NCBI GenBank assembly: GCA_035236585.1
Contig: CP141128.1
Span: 51,573,257-51,637,256, forward strand
Direction of reading: 5' to 3'
Source of the DNA: Warburgia ugandensis
Taxonomy: Eukaryota; Streptophyta; Magnoliopsida; Canellales; Canellaceae
Length of the DNA stretch: 64,000 bases
Shown here: positions 24,182-36,894 of the stretch, piece by piece
How positions within the stretch are numbered: position 1 is the stretch's first letter
Layout of the letters: each line of letters starts with the position of its first letter
Position numbers and translations under genes: made by a program
The notes under the pieces: generated by a model
What the model was told of the DNA's origin: nothing
Seen by the model: the letters and a program-made list of their open reading frames with translations, nothing else
The model's database searches: none

Positions 24182-26336
24182 TTCTTTGTTTAATCTTGTC
24201 TTTTGATATAAAGAATCTAGATCTTTTGTCATATCATGATCTATCTTCCTCAGATAGTATCTATCCTATTGATCAATAGACCTGATGGTTAGAATGATCT
24301 TTTAATGTTTCTGATCTAAGTATTTTCTATTCTAAGTTTTTGTGTATTCCTTTCTTTGATCTTAATCTTTCATAGATCCTTTGATTAACAATTTATACTT
24401 GTTGATAAAGATGAAGGGCTTAGATCTTCTATCATCTAGTTTTTCTTTGATCTAAGTTTAGTTGTTTGATCATCCCTAAGGAGGATGATCTTAGTTCTCT
24501 TCCTTGAATCATATTTGATCAAGGGTTTAGATCTTCTATTCTATTTGATCTAAATTGCCAGCAATATATATATCATGTATTAAAAAGTATTTATTTCTTT
24601 TATTTTTCTTGATCATTCAAGATCTCATAGATCTTTTTTTATCATCATTATCTTACTTATAATTTTTATTAGGGTTAGATAATTTACTTACCTTTTATGC
24701 TCGTACTATTAGTCAACCAGTTAATGTTTTGCTAGTTGAAGATAGCTTATTTCATCCTAAGTCTAGACATCTCCTCTTATTTCCAATTGACTAAGGCTTA
24801 CTAGCTGAATGGCTAAACACAAAGTGGTTACTTCAATCCTCATGTAAGGTGGCATTTAGACCTCACAAACGTCAATAGAAGGTAGGGGAAGAGTGAGGCT
24901 CTATTAAAAAACCTCATTAACCACCATGTTTAGCATTCAGTAGAGCGACCTTAGCTTAACCTTTCATGAGGTTCTTATGAGCATTTTAACCTTAAGTACC
25001 CTTTCTAATTGATTTTAATTAAATCTATGAACATTTAAAATGTCATTCATGAGATTTATTATTCTCCTAGTTTGGTCCAAGGATTTGATAATCCTTATAT
25101 TGTCCTGCTAACTATGGGCCTTACTAATATTAAGTCAAAGTCATTCACTCATCTTAATTATCCATGAATCTCTATATTCCATTAGTTTACATTTTTGGTA
25201 TTTATGTTCATTATATCTCAACAACTACTTAATAATTGAATCTACTAATAAAATATGACAACAATTAAATCATAAACTTTAAAGTATAAATCCAATATAA
25301 ATTTAATAACTATTTATATTAACATGCTTCCTATGAATGTAACTTAACCTAATGGAATAAAACAATACTCAAACTAGCATGATCCTAAGTTATGAAATAC
25401 ATGAAATTTGACTAGTAATCTAATCAAATCATTCTTAAATCTTAAATTCAAACTATCATGGCCCTAAGATAATTAAATTTACAAAGCTATTAGAACAATC
25501 TAAGACATTTAGAGCACATCATGCCAAAATTTAAGAATTACACTATCATGCTTCCTAATTTGTAACTTAAATCACATTTACCATTCTATCTCAAATAAAA
25601 GGCAAGTAAACTAATTAAATTAAGATTATTAGAAACTTTTACTTATGATCCAATCATTAGATCTTAGATCTTTTCCTTTAGATCAAGGGTTTTAATTACA
25701 TGTAGGGCTTTTACTCCATTAAGATCCAAAGATAATATCCATTTATTTTTGTCACATTTAATCTATGATCTAACTGGATTTCATCATAATCCCATTAATA
25801 CAACCCATCCAAAGGGTTTGATCATGCTTGATCTCATTGATCAAGTGGGTCCTTTGTATATTTAGGGTTTTTCCACCATAAAGGGTCGATTTCTCAATGT
25901 ATCTTAGATCTGTCAAAATAAATCATAGATATCACTTTATTTTAGCATTATTATATCATTAAATTAGATCCCCAAGATCTAATTTTAGATCTTGAAGATC
26001 ATGAAAATTGGAAGCATACTTCCTAAAAACAGAAAGTTTCTTGAAGATTTTTATCAATTTTATGCTTTCAGAAGAAAATCAACATTACAAGCTTTCCATA
26101 GGTTCTTTCTGATCTTAATTTGGAGTTCAAATGACTCCACAATTGATGAATGAAGTTCACAATCATTCCAACGGTCCAGATTTGACCTGGGCCTAGCAAA
26201 ACAGACAGTCCTGATTATTTGAGTGGAGCGAGTCCAGTCGGGTGGAGCAGTCGCCGTGATCTTGTCACTGGACGCACATGGTAATGTGCTACCCAAGACT
26301 TGTGCTATCCATCGGGACGTCGTCGCACGCAAAGAG
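24182..26336 (-). mobile_element. Reverse LTR-B, segment 2 of 3
   Basis: It continues the LTR broken at 10743. Text here matches the reverse complement of about 43480-45235, including the GATC-rich stretch and the structured module (24788-25030). It stops inside the LTR at 26336, and the next LTR sequence reappears at 39006. At its right end it enters a GC-richer patch (26210-26335) as other copies do. Confidence 0.9.
24788..25030 (-). promoter_or_regulatory. Structured leader module, copy 2 (interrupted LTR-B)
   Basis: Stem 24853-24857 (CATTT) with 24867-24871 (AAACG) around loop AGACCTCAC. In the sense strand this is CGTTT/AAATG with one G-U wobble and the loop GTGAGGTCT. The GGGG/CCCC helix is weakened in this copy. 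Confidence 0.7.
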
Positions 26337-28428
26337 TGTTGATGTTTTCTACAAGTGTAAAGGCATTTGTGGTATAGCTAATGCAAGTACGGGTCAATCC
26401 CACAGGGACGTGCTTTAAGAATTTGGAGTTTTTAATAAAATTTAATTATTTAAAATTAAAATTAATTGAAAAAAATTTACAAAAATAAATTAGACTTCAT
26501 TTTCAGTTTCACAGTGAAATTCCAAAGGTCTAATTCTAGAAAGAATAGGAAAAAAAAACCTTAATTAAAACTAAAACTAGAAAAAATTAAGAAAATTCTA
26601 ATTCCCTATCTTAAGTGCTTTCTAATTTCTTCACTTTTGGTTTCCCAAACTTTCATGAACCTCCATCAATCTATTTAACATGTCCTGGATTAATGATCTA
26701 ATAGAGGAATTTGTCAGATTCTTCAAATCTTTAGAGATCGAATCGAATTAAGGAATTTAAGAATTAATGTCTTAGATCTATTTTCAGAACCCAAATTGAA
26801 GATCAATAACAAAAATTAAATAGGAAACTATCCTAAGAAGAATTTCAAAAAATTAATTGAAATTTTGAATTAAAACAGATAAGAAATATAAGTTTTCCAG
26901 TAGTTAAGCCAGAACCCTAGATTTAGTTATAACTATGGAATAACACAGAACGTGAATAACTAAAACTAACATAAAATGCAAATAGTAATAGTAATAGGAC
27001 AGGAAAAGTAATTTGAAATACTCTTCCAAGGGAAAAATTGGAATTTTCACGAAGCTTCCCAAAAAATTCTCGTAAACTCCAAATCCACATGACTTTGTCG
27101 GAGGAGATGAAGAAGCTAGAGAGGGTGTGGCATCGCACAATCTTGGACATCGCTTCGCCCATTGGGTGCTTGTTTGGTGAGGCCTGGAGTTGGCATTGTC
27201 AACTGGCAGGGGAGGAGTAGAAGTTAAATGGAAAAAATGATGCCTGGTGCAGTGAACAGAAGAGGACGTCCGAGGGGTCATTTTTTTCTAATCTGAGCAT
27301 GTGGCTGGTGGAAAAAGAAGTACGATGGAGGCAGGGGCTGACGAGGAAGGGAAGAGAAGAAAGGGAATTGGAGGAAATAGGAAACCTGGATTGGGTTTCT
27401 GTATCTAATCTGTTTGGTATCTGTAGATGAGAGCAGGGCCCAAGCATGACGTCGTCTGGTCGACCGGTGCTCTGGTTTGGTACGTGGAGGAGAGTAACAG
27501 TGATGGGCTGTAGGCTGATGCAAATGGTGTGCAGGGTTGTGAATGTTAAAGAGAGAGGGAAAAGTGAAAAGGTTTTATGCGGTGGTGCAATGGAGGGTGG
27601 GGTGACCAGTAGAAAGGGAAGATGGGGCTTGTGCAATGAATGGAGACTAGAACTCAGTTTGAGGATCTAGTGCAGTGGATGATGCAGTAAAAAAAACTGG
27701 GTCATCTGGGTTGTGGTGAGGAAGTGGAGCAAGTAAGGTGAATACGATGGGAAGCAGGGGATAATGCGAAACAAGGTGCAATGGACTGAAGAGGGAGATG
27801 GGTGCGGTGGATACAAAGCTGAGGGTGCTGAAGATTGCTGGGCAATGGTGGTCTAGGTTGAGGAGATAATAAGGAAAGGATAATAAAGGCTTAGAAAAAA
27901 AAATAAATTTGGAAACATATGTAACGATGAAAGTAAGAATGTAACACTCCAAAGAAAAACTCCAAAACTTCCAAACTCCCTTCACTCCCTACGATTCCCC
28001 TTCTTTATAAGGTTTTCCTTCCTAATTTTCCTCCTTTCCTTTACAAGTTAGTTTCCTATTAAGAAACTTCCTCTTCTTCTCATTTAGGACTCCTCTTCTA
28101 TTAAGACACCTGCTTCTTTTAGGAACCCTTCATCCCTTGCCTTATTGATCTTCAAACTAATTTTCACTGTTAAAATTAAATCTGAGCCATCCAACCCTCC
28201 TTTAGTTGATTTACAAAACCAAAGACTAGATTAGAGTCATCTAAACCATACATTAAGCATCCACTTAGCTAAATTCATCATCTGGCCTTTAATTTTGACA
28301 ATTTACGGTTGGATGGTCAATTTGAGCTAATTTTTATATTTTATCAAAAAAATTACCAAATTAATGAGTTAGATGGTCTAATTAAATGCTAAACTAAGGG
28401 TCTTTTACCCAAAATTAAATACTTAACA
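26337..28428 (-). repeat. 3' LTR of Athila-like element
   Basis: 2,092 bp, in element sense TGTTAAGT ... CATCAACA. The U5-side end has GGTATAGCTAATGC and GGGTCAATCCCACAGGGAC, a motif common at the ends of plant gypsy LTRs. A TATA-like TTATAAAG lies on the minus strand near 28000-28012. ORFs here on both strands (26904-27985) are non-coding LTR sequence; similar ones occur in the other LTR. Confidence 0.93.
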
Positions 28429-30296
28429 CATACCCCGACCAGCATCTTGCTAGTCCCAAGCAAAACATGCAAACAACTATTTTACACAAAACTGGTACAA
28501 GGTGCCCACTTTCATAGGTACTCACGATTGCATTTAGCACATGCAAGAAGCACTTGAACCCCTAGGTTACCCCTAGCAGATGAGTTAGGCCTCGTGAGGG
28601 TTTGTAGTGAATATAGCTACAAAATTCAATAAGGTCGAGTCCCTATTTTATCTCAGGTAATCCTCATTTATTAGCAATTTTACTAAATTTTCACAACTTA
28701 ATGAAGAGGATTTGACAATTTTACACACCATATACATATTAAAGACATTTTATTTTTGCTATTCCTCAAAGTGCATATGTGTGTGTACAACCACATAAAT
28801 CTTGACTTCTAATTAGATATGCTTACATTCTATTGGAAATATGCCTTGACCTCAAATCCTCACAAGTATACGCTTGGAAATAAAACTCTCAGATGAGGGG
28901 TTTAAACACATTTCTCTTGTTATGTGACCAAATCCAACAAGTTGATGGTTCACATAATTCTTTTAAATGCTCGTGAGACAAAGGAAAGTGATCCCTAAGA
29001 GTGGATGTTATCACCAAGAATATTAGGAGTCTTTTACCTTAATTCTTTCTTTTTATCTCTTGTTTAAGGCCATGTTCACCTAACATCAATAGGTCTTTAA
29101 CTAGGACATAATGTAGGCTTAGGAAAGGTTTAGAAAAAAAAGGTATAAATATTTCAAAGGTTCAAAATTGAGTAGATGTCTTCAATGAATATCTACTAGG
29201 ACAACTTTTCTTTTGGGTTTGTTCTTAAAGTGAATTTGTCATTCAAAGTTTGGTCTTCTTCTTTCAAGTTCATTTTTTTTTTTTTGTCTTTGAAAGAAAG
29301 ATAGCTAATTTTTCTCACTTCTTCGACTTTTTGTCCTATTTTTTAACTTTTTCTACTCTACTCATTTTGAAGATAGGTAGTGGTTATTTATTTTATTAGG
29401 TTATTCTAGGTTAAGGTGAATGGGATTAAGAAAGAAAAGGCTTCATAGCAAGCTTAAAAGGCTAACTAGTAGTGTACTATATTGGGTAGTCTTTATGTTT
29501 CTGGGCTGAGCAAGGATAGCCTATATCATTTCCTAGGTTTCCTAAACCTATCAGATTCAATAAAATTTTGGAATTAAAGCTATTACTCCTATTTATTCTT
29601 GATGTTTAACCAAAACAACGATAACAAGATCTCATTAATGTATGTACACTTAAGAATTTATGGAATTACTTATAACTCTCGAAAAGAAGATAGTCTCAAA
29701 CACTCACTAGGTTATAGGTCTCCACTAATTTTCCTCAATGTCTCTAAGTCATACCTATATATTAGTCTTGATTATGTGTTATGTGTAAATGGTTTCTGGG
29801 AATTACTTTCATAAAATGCTTTAATACATGAATGATATGCAAAACTAATCATATGCATTCCCATTAAGTAGTGAAAATAGTATATTTACCAAATTCTAAA
29901 CATCCAGTTCTCATCACAGTAAGGGATCTCTACCTTAAAAACTCTTTTTTCTTCAAAAAAATTTCAAATTTGTTGTTGTTGTTATTGTTTTTTTTTTTTT
30001 AACTCAAGAAAATTCACAATCTCTATGTGCATCGACACCCCCCAACCTAAATGAAACATTGTCCCCAATGTTTAAAAACATAGGATTCTATATGGAAGTT
30101 GAGTGATGTAGACTCTAAACCCTTGGGTTGCCTCCCAATAATCACTAAGTTTAATGTCTTTAGCCAAACATAATGATGAGTGCAATGATGATATGCTGCA
30201 AGGCTCCTAGAGTGGTAATCTAAGGTGGAACATGATACTCAAGCATCTCTAAAAGTGTCTCATCAATTTCAAGGTCAGGTAGTTCTAGGAAAGCTT
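28429..30296 (-). other. 3' untranslated region of Athila-like element
   Basis: No coding potential. In element sense it begins after integrase with GGGAGGCAACCCAAGGG (about 30121-30137), a motif that often follows pol in plant Athila/Tat elements. It continues with TTGGGGACAATGTTT and GGTTGGGGGGTG (about 30033-30075), which look like an internal polypurine tract. It ends with GGGACTAGCAAG and GGTCGGGGTATG just before the 3' LTR. It also has low-complexity T runs (29270-29290 and 29970-30000). An envelope-like gene, found here in some Athila elements, is absent. Confidence 0.7.
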
Positions 30297-31582
30297 TTAA
30301 CCTTTGACCATTGACATTTTGGATTTTCCATCCTTTTCAATCTCAATGGCTCCATGAGGATAGATTGTACATACTATATAAGGTTCAGTCAATCTAGATC
30401 TAAGTTTTCCTAGGAATAGACGCAATCTAGAATTATATAGTAAGACTTTTTGGCATGGTGTGAAGGATTTTCTTAAAATATGTCTATCATGTACAGCCTT
30501 CATTCGGTCTTTGTACAATTGTGCAGACTCATATGCATCTTTCCTCAATTCTTCCAACTCATTGAGTTGGAGTTTTCTATGGTTTTCAATAGAATCTAAG
30601 TTGAAATTTAGCTTTTTGATAGCCTAATATGCCTTATGCTCTAACTCTACTGATAAGTGGCAGGCCTTTCCATAGACCAAGTAGTAGGGTGACATTCTTA
30701 TAGGGGTTTTATATGTTGTACGATAAGCCCATAAAGTGTCAATAAGTCTTAGAGACCAGTCTTCCCTAGTTAGATTGACTGTCTTTTCTAGAATCCACTT
30801 TATTTTCCTATTGGATACCTCTACCTGATCACTAGTCTGAGGGTGGTATGGGGTAGCTATCCTATAGTTGACACCATATTTTTTCATTAAATTCTCAAAC
30901 ACCTTATTACAAAAGTGTTTTCCCCCATCACTTATTATGGCTCTTGGAGTACTAAACTGTGCAAAAATATTTTCATTTAAAAAATTTACCACAACCTTGT
31001 GGTCATTGGTTTTGCAAGGTATAGCCTTCACCCACTTAGACACGTAGTCCACTCCCACTCGGATGTACACATTTCTAAAAGAATTAGGAAAAGGTCTTAT
31101 ACAATCTATGCCCCAAACATCAAAAGGTTCTATAACAAGGATTGGGTTTAAGGGCATCATATGTCTCCTTCCTAACCTTTGACACCTTACACATGCTCTG
31201 CAATAAGCATGTGCATCCTTAAATATGGTAGGCCAATAAAATCCACACTGCAAAATTTTTGCAGCTATCTTTTTAGGGTTGAATGGCCCCCACATGCATG
31301 ATCATGACAAAAGGAGATGATTTGATTATATTCACTATTTGGTATGCATCTCCTAATTACTTGGTCAGGACAGTACTTGAATAAGTACGGATCATCCCAT
31401 ATAAAATATCTAACCTCAGTTAAAAATCTATTTTTATCTTGTTTGGTCCAATGATTAGGCATTTGTCCTGTAATAAGATAATTAACAATATCTCCATAGT
31501 AAGGTAACTGGGAAATATGCAATAACTGTTCATCTGGGAATGACTCAGTTGCAGGCCCTTGATTGCGAGTGTACTCCACCAC
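30297..31582 (-). pseudogene. Athila-like integrase
   Basis: Read on the minus strand. The zinc-binding HHCC is seen as [10 protein letters not shown], then a frameshift near 31280, then [10 protein letters not shown]. The DDE core follows: GIDCIRPFP (first Asp), [10 protein letters not shown] (second Asp) and [10 protein letters not shown] (Glu). The usual [13 protein letters not shown] segment is present as [11 protein letters not shown] stop separates the core from the C-terminal domain (30297-30557: [23 protein letters not shown]), which resembles the K-L-x-S/R-R-W-x-G-P-type region. The enzyme would integrate the element's cDNA. Frameshift and stops make it inactive. Confidence 0.9.
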
Positions 31583-33293
31583 TAATCTGGATAAGTGATC
31601 TGCTACTACATTTCTGAACCTTTCTTGTCCCTAATTTCTAAGTCAAACTCTTATAGTAGTAGTGTCCAATAGATCAACCTCATTTTTGCATTCTTTTTAG
31701 AAAGGAGGTACTTTAAGGCTGGGTTATCTGAATATATTATAACTTTAGAACCTAACAGGTAAGATCTAAACTTATCCAAAGAAAACACTACAGCTAACAA
31801 CTCTTTCTCAGTAGTGGAATAGTTGAGTTGCACATCATTTAGTGTTTTACTAGCATAATATATCACATGGGAAAGTTTATCAATGCTCTACCCCAAAACA
31901 GCGCCAATGGCATAATCCGATGCATCACACATTATTTTGAATAGTGTGTTCCAATTTGGTGGTTGAACAATAGGTGTAGAAGTCAATTCAGCCTTAAGTC
32001 ACTCAAATGCTTTCTTACAATCTTCATCAAAGTCAAAAGTGGACTCCTTTGTAAGTAAATTACATAGGGGCTTGGCAATTTTGCTAAAATCTTTAATGAA
32101 TTATCTGTAAAAGATAGCATGTCCTAAAAATGAGTGAATTTCTTTTACATCCTTGGTGGAGGAAGGTTGGCTATTAAATCCACTTTTACCTTATCAACTT
32201 CTATCCCATTGGGTGATATTATGTGGCCTAATACTATCACACTTCGTACCATAAAATGACACTTTTCGCAATTTAAGACAGATTCTTCTCTTGACACCTT
32301 ACAAGGACTAACGTCAAGTGGTGCAGGCACTCATCAAATGATGACCCGAAAACTGAGAAGTCATCCATAAACACCTCAAGGAATCTTTCTACAATGTCTG
32401 AGAAAATGTTCAACATACACCTTTGAAATGTAGCTGGAGCGTTACAAAGCCCAAAAGGCATACATCTATAAGCAAAGGTTCTAAAAGGGAAGGTGAAGGT
32501 TCAACATACACCTTTGAAATGTAGCTGGAGCGTTACAAAGCCCAAAAGGCATACATCTATAAGCAAAGGTTCTAAAAGGGAAGGTGAAGGTGGTCTTCTC
32601 CTAATCCTTTAGTGCTATAGAAATTTGGTTGTAACTAGAATATCCATCCAGAAAATAGTAATAGCTATGTCCAGCTAACCTCTGTAGCATTTGGTCAATG
32701 AAAGTAGAGGAAAATGATCTTTTTGAGTGATCGCATTCAACTTTTGATAATCAATACAAACTCTCCACCCAATGGTCATGCGGGTGGGGACTAGCTTGTT
32801 ATCCTCATTTTTTACTATCGTGAGATTTCTTAGGTACAACCTGAACGGGGCTGACCCAAGTACTATCACAAATAGGGTATATGACTCCAACCTCTAAGAG
32901 CTGTAGGACTTCATCTCTAACCATGTCCTTCATGTGGGGGTTCAGTCGCCTTTGAGTTTCCCTAGAAGGTTTTGTATTTTCTTCAAGATGTATCCTATGC
33001 GTGCATACGATGGGACTTATCCCTTTTATGTTTACTATTGTCCACCCTAGAGCAGTTTTATGTTATTTAAGAATATCTAAAAGCTTACCCTCCTATTCTT
33101 TATCTAAGTCTGATGAAATTATTACATGTAAGGCTTCATCTGGGCCTAGGTATGAATATTTCAAGTTATCAGGAAAGGGTTTTAGGTCCAAAGACTGTGG
33201 TTGCTCTATTGAGGGTATGGGGACAGATTTAGATGGTGGGAGTGGTTCCACATAAGCACCCCACTTAAAGGTATCCATGATTGGTGCACCATC
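31583..33293 (-). pseudogene. Athila-like reverse transcriptase and RNase H
   Basis: Several frames. RT has RVCIDYQKLNAITQKDHFP (near 32720-32800), MPFGLCNAPATFQRCM (32461 leftward) and the catalytic FMDD at about 32371-32360, then VLGHIISPNGIEVDK. RNase H has [20 protein letters not shown] and [10 protein letters not shown] (31651-31866). A 91-bp direct duplication (32410-32591) repeats the coding sequence around the conserved FGLCNAPATF motif, and because 91 is not a multiple of three it shifts the frame. Stops are scattered. It would copy the element RNA to DNA; not functional. Confidence 0.9.
32410..32591 (+). repeat. 91-bp tandem duplication in Athila RT
   Basis: 32410-32500 and 32501-32591 are near-identical direct copies, both starting TCAACATACACC and ending GGTGAAGGT. 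The related Athila fragment at 40291-41906 has only one copy of the homologous sequence (about 41487-41576), so the duplication arose in this element. Confidence 0.92.
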
Positions 33294-34132
33294 TCAAAGA
33301 TTGTTTACCTCTTGAATAGACTTGTCTATATCAAATTCTCCATTAAAGTGCATTAGACAAGCCTTTAGTGGGTCTGAGATGGACAATGGTGAATGAATCT
33401 CATTAATTAGACTCTCTATCAAGTTGACATCACAGGGATCATTGAGATCTAAATGTTGTTGATCGGCAGTAAAAACATTAAGCTTAACCTTCATGTTACT
33501 AAATGAGAGTTTCATTAAACCATTCCTATAGTTAATAATGGCATTGGACGTTGCCAAGAATGGACGTCCAAGGATGACTGGGATTTGACTACTAGAATTG
33601 AATACAGGCTGGGTGTCTAGCACAATAAAATCAATGGTGTAATAAAACTTATCCACCTGTATCAAGACATCTTCAACCAAACCATGAGGTATCTTGACAG
33701 ATCTATCAGCTAATTGCAGCGTGGTAGTGGTTGGTTTTAACTCACCAAGATTTAGTTGCTCATAGACATAGTATGGAAACAAGTTAACACTACCCCTAAG
33801 TTAAGAAGTGCCCTATCTATGTCATGATCTCCAATGATGCAAGTGATTATAGGACATCCTGGGTCTCTAAACCTTGGTGGGGTCTTGTGTTGAATCAAAG
33901 AGCTCACCTGTTCGATGAGGAAGGCTTTCTTTTGTACATTAAGCTTTCGCTTTGTTGTGCAGAGCTCTTTTAAGAATTTGGCATAGTCAGGGATGTGTTT
34001 AATTGCATTAAGTGATGGTATATTGATTTGTACATATTTAAACACCTCCATTAACTCATTGAAGTTTGATCCCTTCCTAGCTTTATTTAGTAATTGAGGA
34101 AAAGGGGCTTTAGGCACATAGGGGGCCTCCAT
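33294..34132 (-). pseudogene. Athila-like gag-pol junction and aspartic protease
   Basis: The frame from 34132 leftward encodes the linker typical of Athila polyproteins (KAPFPQLLNKARKGSNF, LMEVFKYVQINIP, FLKELCTTKRKL). It leads to the protease active site, read as ALLNLGVV where the family has D-L-G-A/S: the catalytic aspartate codon is Asn (33802-33800). After a frameshift the rest follows in the frame from 33782 (YYVYEQLNLGELKPTT, VILGRPFLATSNAII). The protease would cut the polyprotein; the missing Asp means it was inactive even apart from the frameshift. Confidence 0.9.
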
Positions 34133-34171
34133 TATAGGTTCTATAGGGTTGTTCTGTCTTTTCTCTTTTTT

Positions 34172-35666
34172 CTATATTTTTGTTTCCTCTTTTTCCTCTC
34201 TAGTTTCCTTAGCCTTCCCTTCTTCATTATCGATTTGATGACCACTCCTAAAGGTGATTATTGATTTGGCATGCTCATGAGGGTTAAGTTTTTGAGAACT
34301 TGACCCTATCTCAAATTGACCCTTAAGGTTAGGGATGGGTTGACTAGGAAACTGACCCTTTCCTCTATTATGTAATTCAGTAAACAATTGGCTTACTTGC
34401 ATCTCTAACTTGGCTAGGGCTTGAGAGTTGACATTGACTGATTGTCTACTCATTTTGCAATTGGTGTAAGGCCGTTTTAGTGTAATCATTACCTTTTACA
34501 ATTTGTTCTAGCATGGTATGGATGTTTTCCTCTAAATATTGTTTCTTTTGTTGTAGAGGTTGTTGAAAGCCAGGTGGCTAATGGGGAACTATAATTCTAA
34601 GAGGAAAGTTTTGGACAGGGGGATTTACAGATGGCCTCCCTTGGTGGTTATTCCTTGACCAAGACAAGTTGGGATACCTAGCCCATCCAGGGTTGTAAGT
34701 CTCAGAATATGGGTTGTCGTTAGGTTGGCGATATGCATTCTCTTGGTCTACTTGATATTTAGGGAATACTTTATTAGATGGACAAGCTGAGGTTAAATGG
34801 GCTGGACTAAAACAAGTAGCGCATACCTCTTGTGGAGGTTTTTTGGATAATGTAATAGCCATGAATGATTGAAATGTAGTTTCAAGCTTGTCCAATCTTC
34901 CACCTAATATTTTAGTGATAGAGTCAAGCTTATAGGATAGATCAGTATGCACTCCTATCTCATAGATACCTCCTTTCTTAGTAGGCTGGTTAGTTCTTTC
35001 TCTCCTATTTGAATAATCCTATTCCTGAGAATTATCAACTACAATTTGAAAGAATTCCCATGCCTCACTTTCATCTTTTAACATGAGGGTCCCTCCACTC
35101 GCTACATCTATCATTTGCCTATTTTGAGGTGTCAATGCATCATAGAAGTATTGAACTTGTTGCTATTTCTCAAATCCATGATGAAGGCATTTTTACAGTA
35201 GTTCATTCCACCGTTCCTAACATTCACAATATTGTTCATCATCCCTTTGTTGGAAATTTATAATTTCATGACATAAGGCATTTGTTTGATGAATAGGGAA
35301 GAACTTGTTCAAAAACTTCTTAGACAATTGCTCCCATGTATGTATGGAACCTACCTCCAAGGAATTAAGCCATGACTTGGCTTTATCCTTAAGTGAGAAT
35401 GGGAATAACCTAAGAATAATCAAATAATCCAAAAAATTTCAAAACCTAAATGTGGCACAAATATCAAGGAACTCTTTAATATGTAGGTATGGGTCTTCAC
35501 GGTGTCGACCATAAAATGTAGGGAGTAATTGAATTACTCCCAGCTTTAACTTGAAGTGGTCAGCATTAGTGGGAGGTAAAGCTATGTAGGATGGGGTATT
35601 AAGTTGGAGTGGCACCAAAAAATCTCTAATCGTCTTGCTCTCAATCTCTGCTGGTGGTTCAACCAT
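34172..35666 (-). pseudogene. Athila-like gag
   Basis: Read leftward from ATG 35666, in several pieces. 35439-35666 has MVEPPAEIESKTIRDFL, the conserved Athila gag N-region with FHIK-type text (YLHIKEFLDICATF). 35217-35432 has LFPFSLKDKAKSWLNSLEVG and KFLNKFFPIHQTN, very typical of Athila capsid. 34578-34952 has a CCHC zinc knuckle (CATCFSPAHLTSAC). 34172-34489 is a Gln/Ser-rich C-region. At least three stops or shifts separate the pieces. Gag packages the element RNA. Inactive. Confidence 0.9.
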
Positions 35667-36894
35667 AGGGATAAGAACTATGTTTCTTTCCCCTTGGTAT
35701 TGGATGCATTGAATCTCTAGGTTTAAAGGTAGTAGCTCAAGATTCTAAGATCAATGCCCTTGCATGAACTATTCCTAATCTAAAATATCCTACTCTAAAT
35801 GCTAACTCTAGCTCTATGTGGTGCAAGCAAAAGACACAGTCAAACACCTTAGGCTAATAAGTAATATATTGATTTTCTTGAATTTGTGCAGGGACAATGC
35901 TTTTAATTAGCCTAATCTATCGCTCCTCCTCTCCTTTAGATTTGACTATTGCTTACTAGTTGGGTTCTGCACAAGGTGGTTAATACAACCCTCATGTAAG
36001 GAGTCATTTAGACCTCACAAACATCAACAGGAGGCGAGGGAAGAGCGAGGCTCTATTAGAAAAACCCCAATAACCATAGTGCTCAAAAGCCACTAGAGTG
36101 ACAATAAATTGTGTCTTAGTATGAGGGTCCTATGAGCATGTGATGGCCCTATAGGTCTCTTCTGATGGATTTTAATTTGATCTAAAGTGTAGGGTAGCAC
36201 GCTTGAGGTGATTATCTTAGGTGGGCCAATGAGTGGTGATAAAATCCACCCTTGATGTTATGGGGGTAAGGTGCCCTTACTAATTAAATTCCACACTCCA
36301 TGGTAGTTCTATCAGCATATATATCACCTTAAAGCATTAACCGTGTCCTACGATGCAATTAAAAGCAATAAACTAATGCAAAATCCTAAAAATGCAATAA
36401 TTGTAAAAGATGCTTTCTATATGAGTTACACTACCAAATAATGCAAATTTACTCTAAATGCAAACCCTAATCTAGGAATTAAATGAGTGAGGAAACTTAC
36501 AGTGGGGTTTTTGATGAAGATCAAGTGTGGGCCACCTTACCCCACACTTGCCCCGTATTATACAACCCTTTAAAATTAAAATGAAAATTGCAATTTACAA
36601 GGATCCTCACTACAAGATTCACTTAAAAGAAAAAAAAAAAGAAAAGAAGTCCTATTCTAGGAAAGCAAGAAAATTTCCATTTTGATGAAGATTTCCTTGC
36701 CAATTTCCTCCACTTTGCTATTTCCCTGAAAAAGAAAATTAGAAATGAGTACTAATTTTAAGAAATTAGGTGGTTGTGCACTAAATTTTTTTTTTTAAAT
36801 GAACCTAAAATTTTCTAAAATGTTGAAACTCTACAATTCCTATAAATTTTTATTTTTTGGAGTTTTTAATTAAATTTTATCAAAACTCCGTTGT
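35667..36894 (-). promoter_or_regulatory. Athila-like untranslated leader
   Basis: About 1.2 kb between the primer binding site and gag without an ORF. It includes, at 35944-36190, the structured module shared with LTR-B. The rest is AT-rich with a purine run (36627-36650). Confidence 0.7.
35944..36190 (-). promoter_or_regulatory. Structured leader module, copy 3 (in Athila leader)
   Basis: Homologous to the LTR-B module over about 245 bp; by eye roughly two thirds of positions agree, with long exact blocks such as CCTCACAAACATCAAC and GGCTCTATTAGA. Stem 36005-36009 (CATTT) with 36019-36023 (AAACA) and loop AGACCTCAC; in the sense strand TGTTT/AAATG pairs through two wobbles. AGAGC-CTC-GCTCT is kept. 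Orientation in the element (leader, sense) is the same as in LTR-B. Confidence 0.75.

Noticed and set aside
26904..27985. Minus-strand frames of 112-145 codons inside the Athila 3' LTR, partly shared with the other LTR (37467-38537)
   Set aside because: Both copies come from one LTR sequence, frames are broken differently in each, and the composition (Ser, Pro, Leu-rich) fits non-coding pyrimidine-rich DNA.
28429..30296. Possible envelope-like gene of Athila
   Set aside because: No ORF longer than about 70 codons on the element strand and no membrane-type segments; the region has polypurine and T-run features of a 3' untranslated region.
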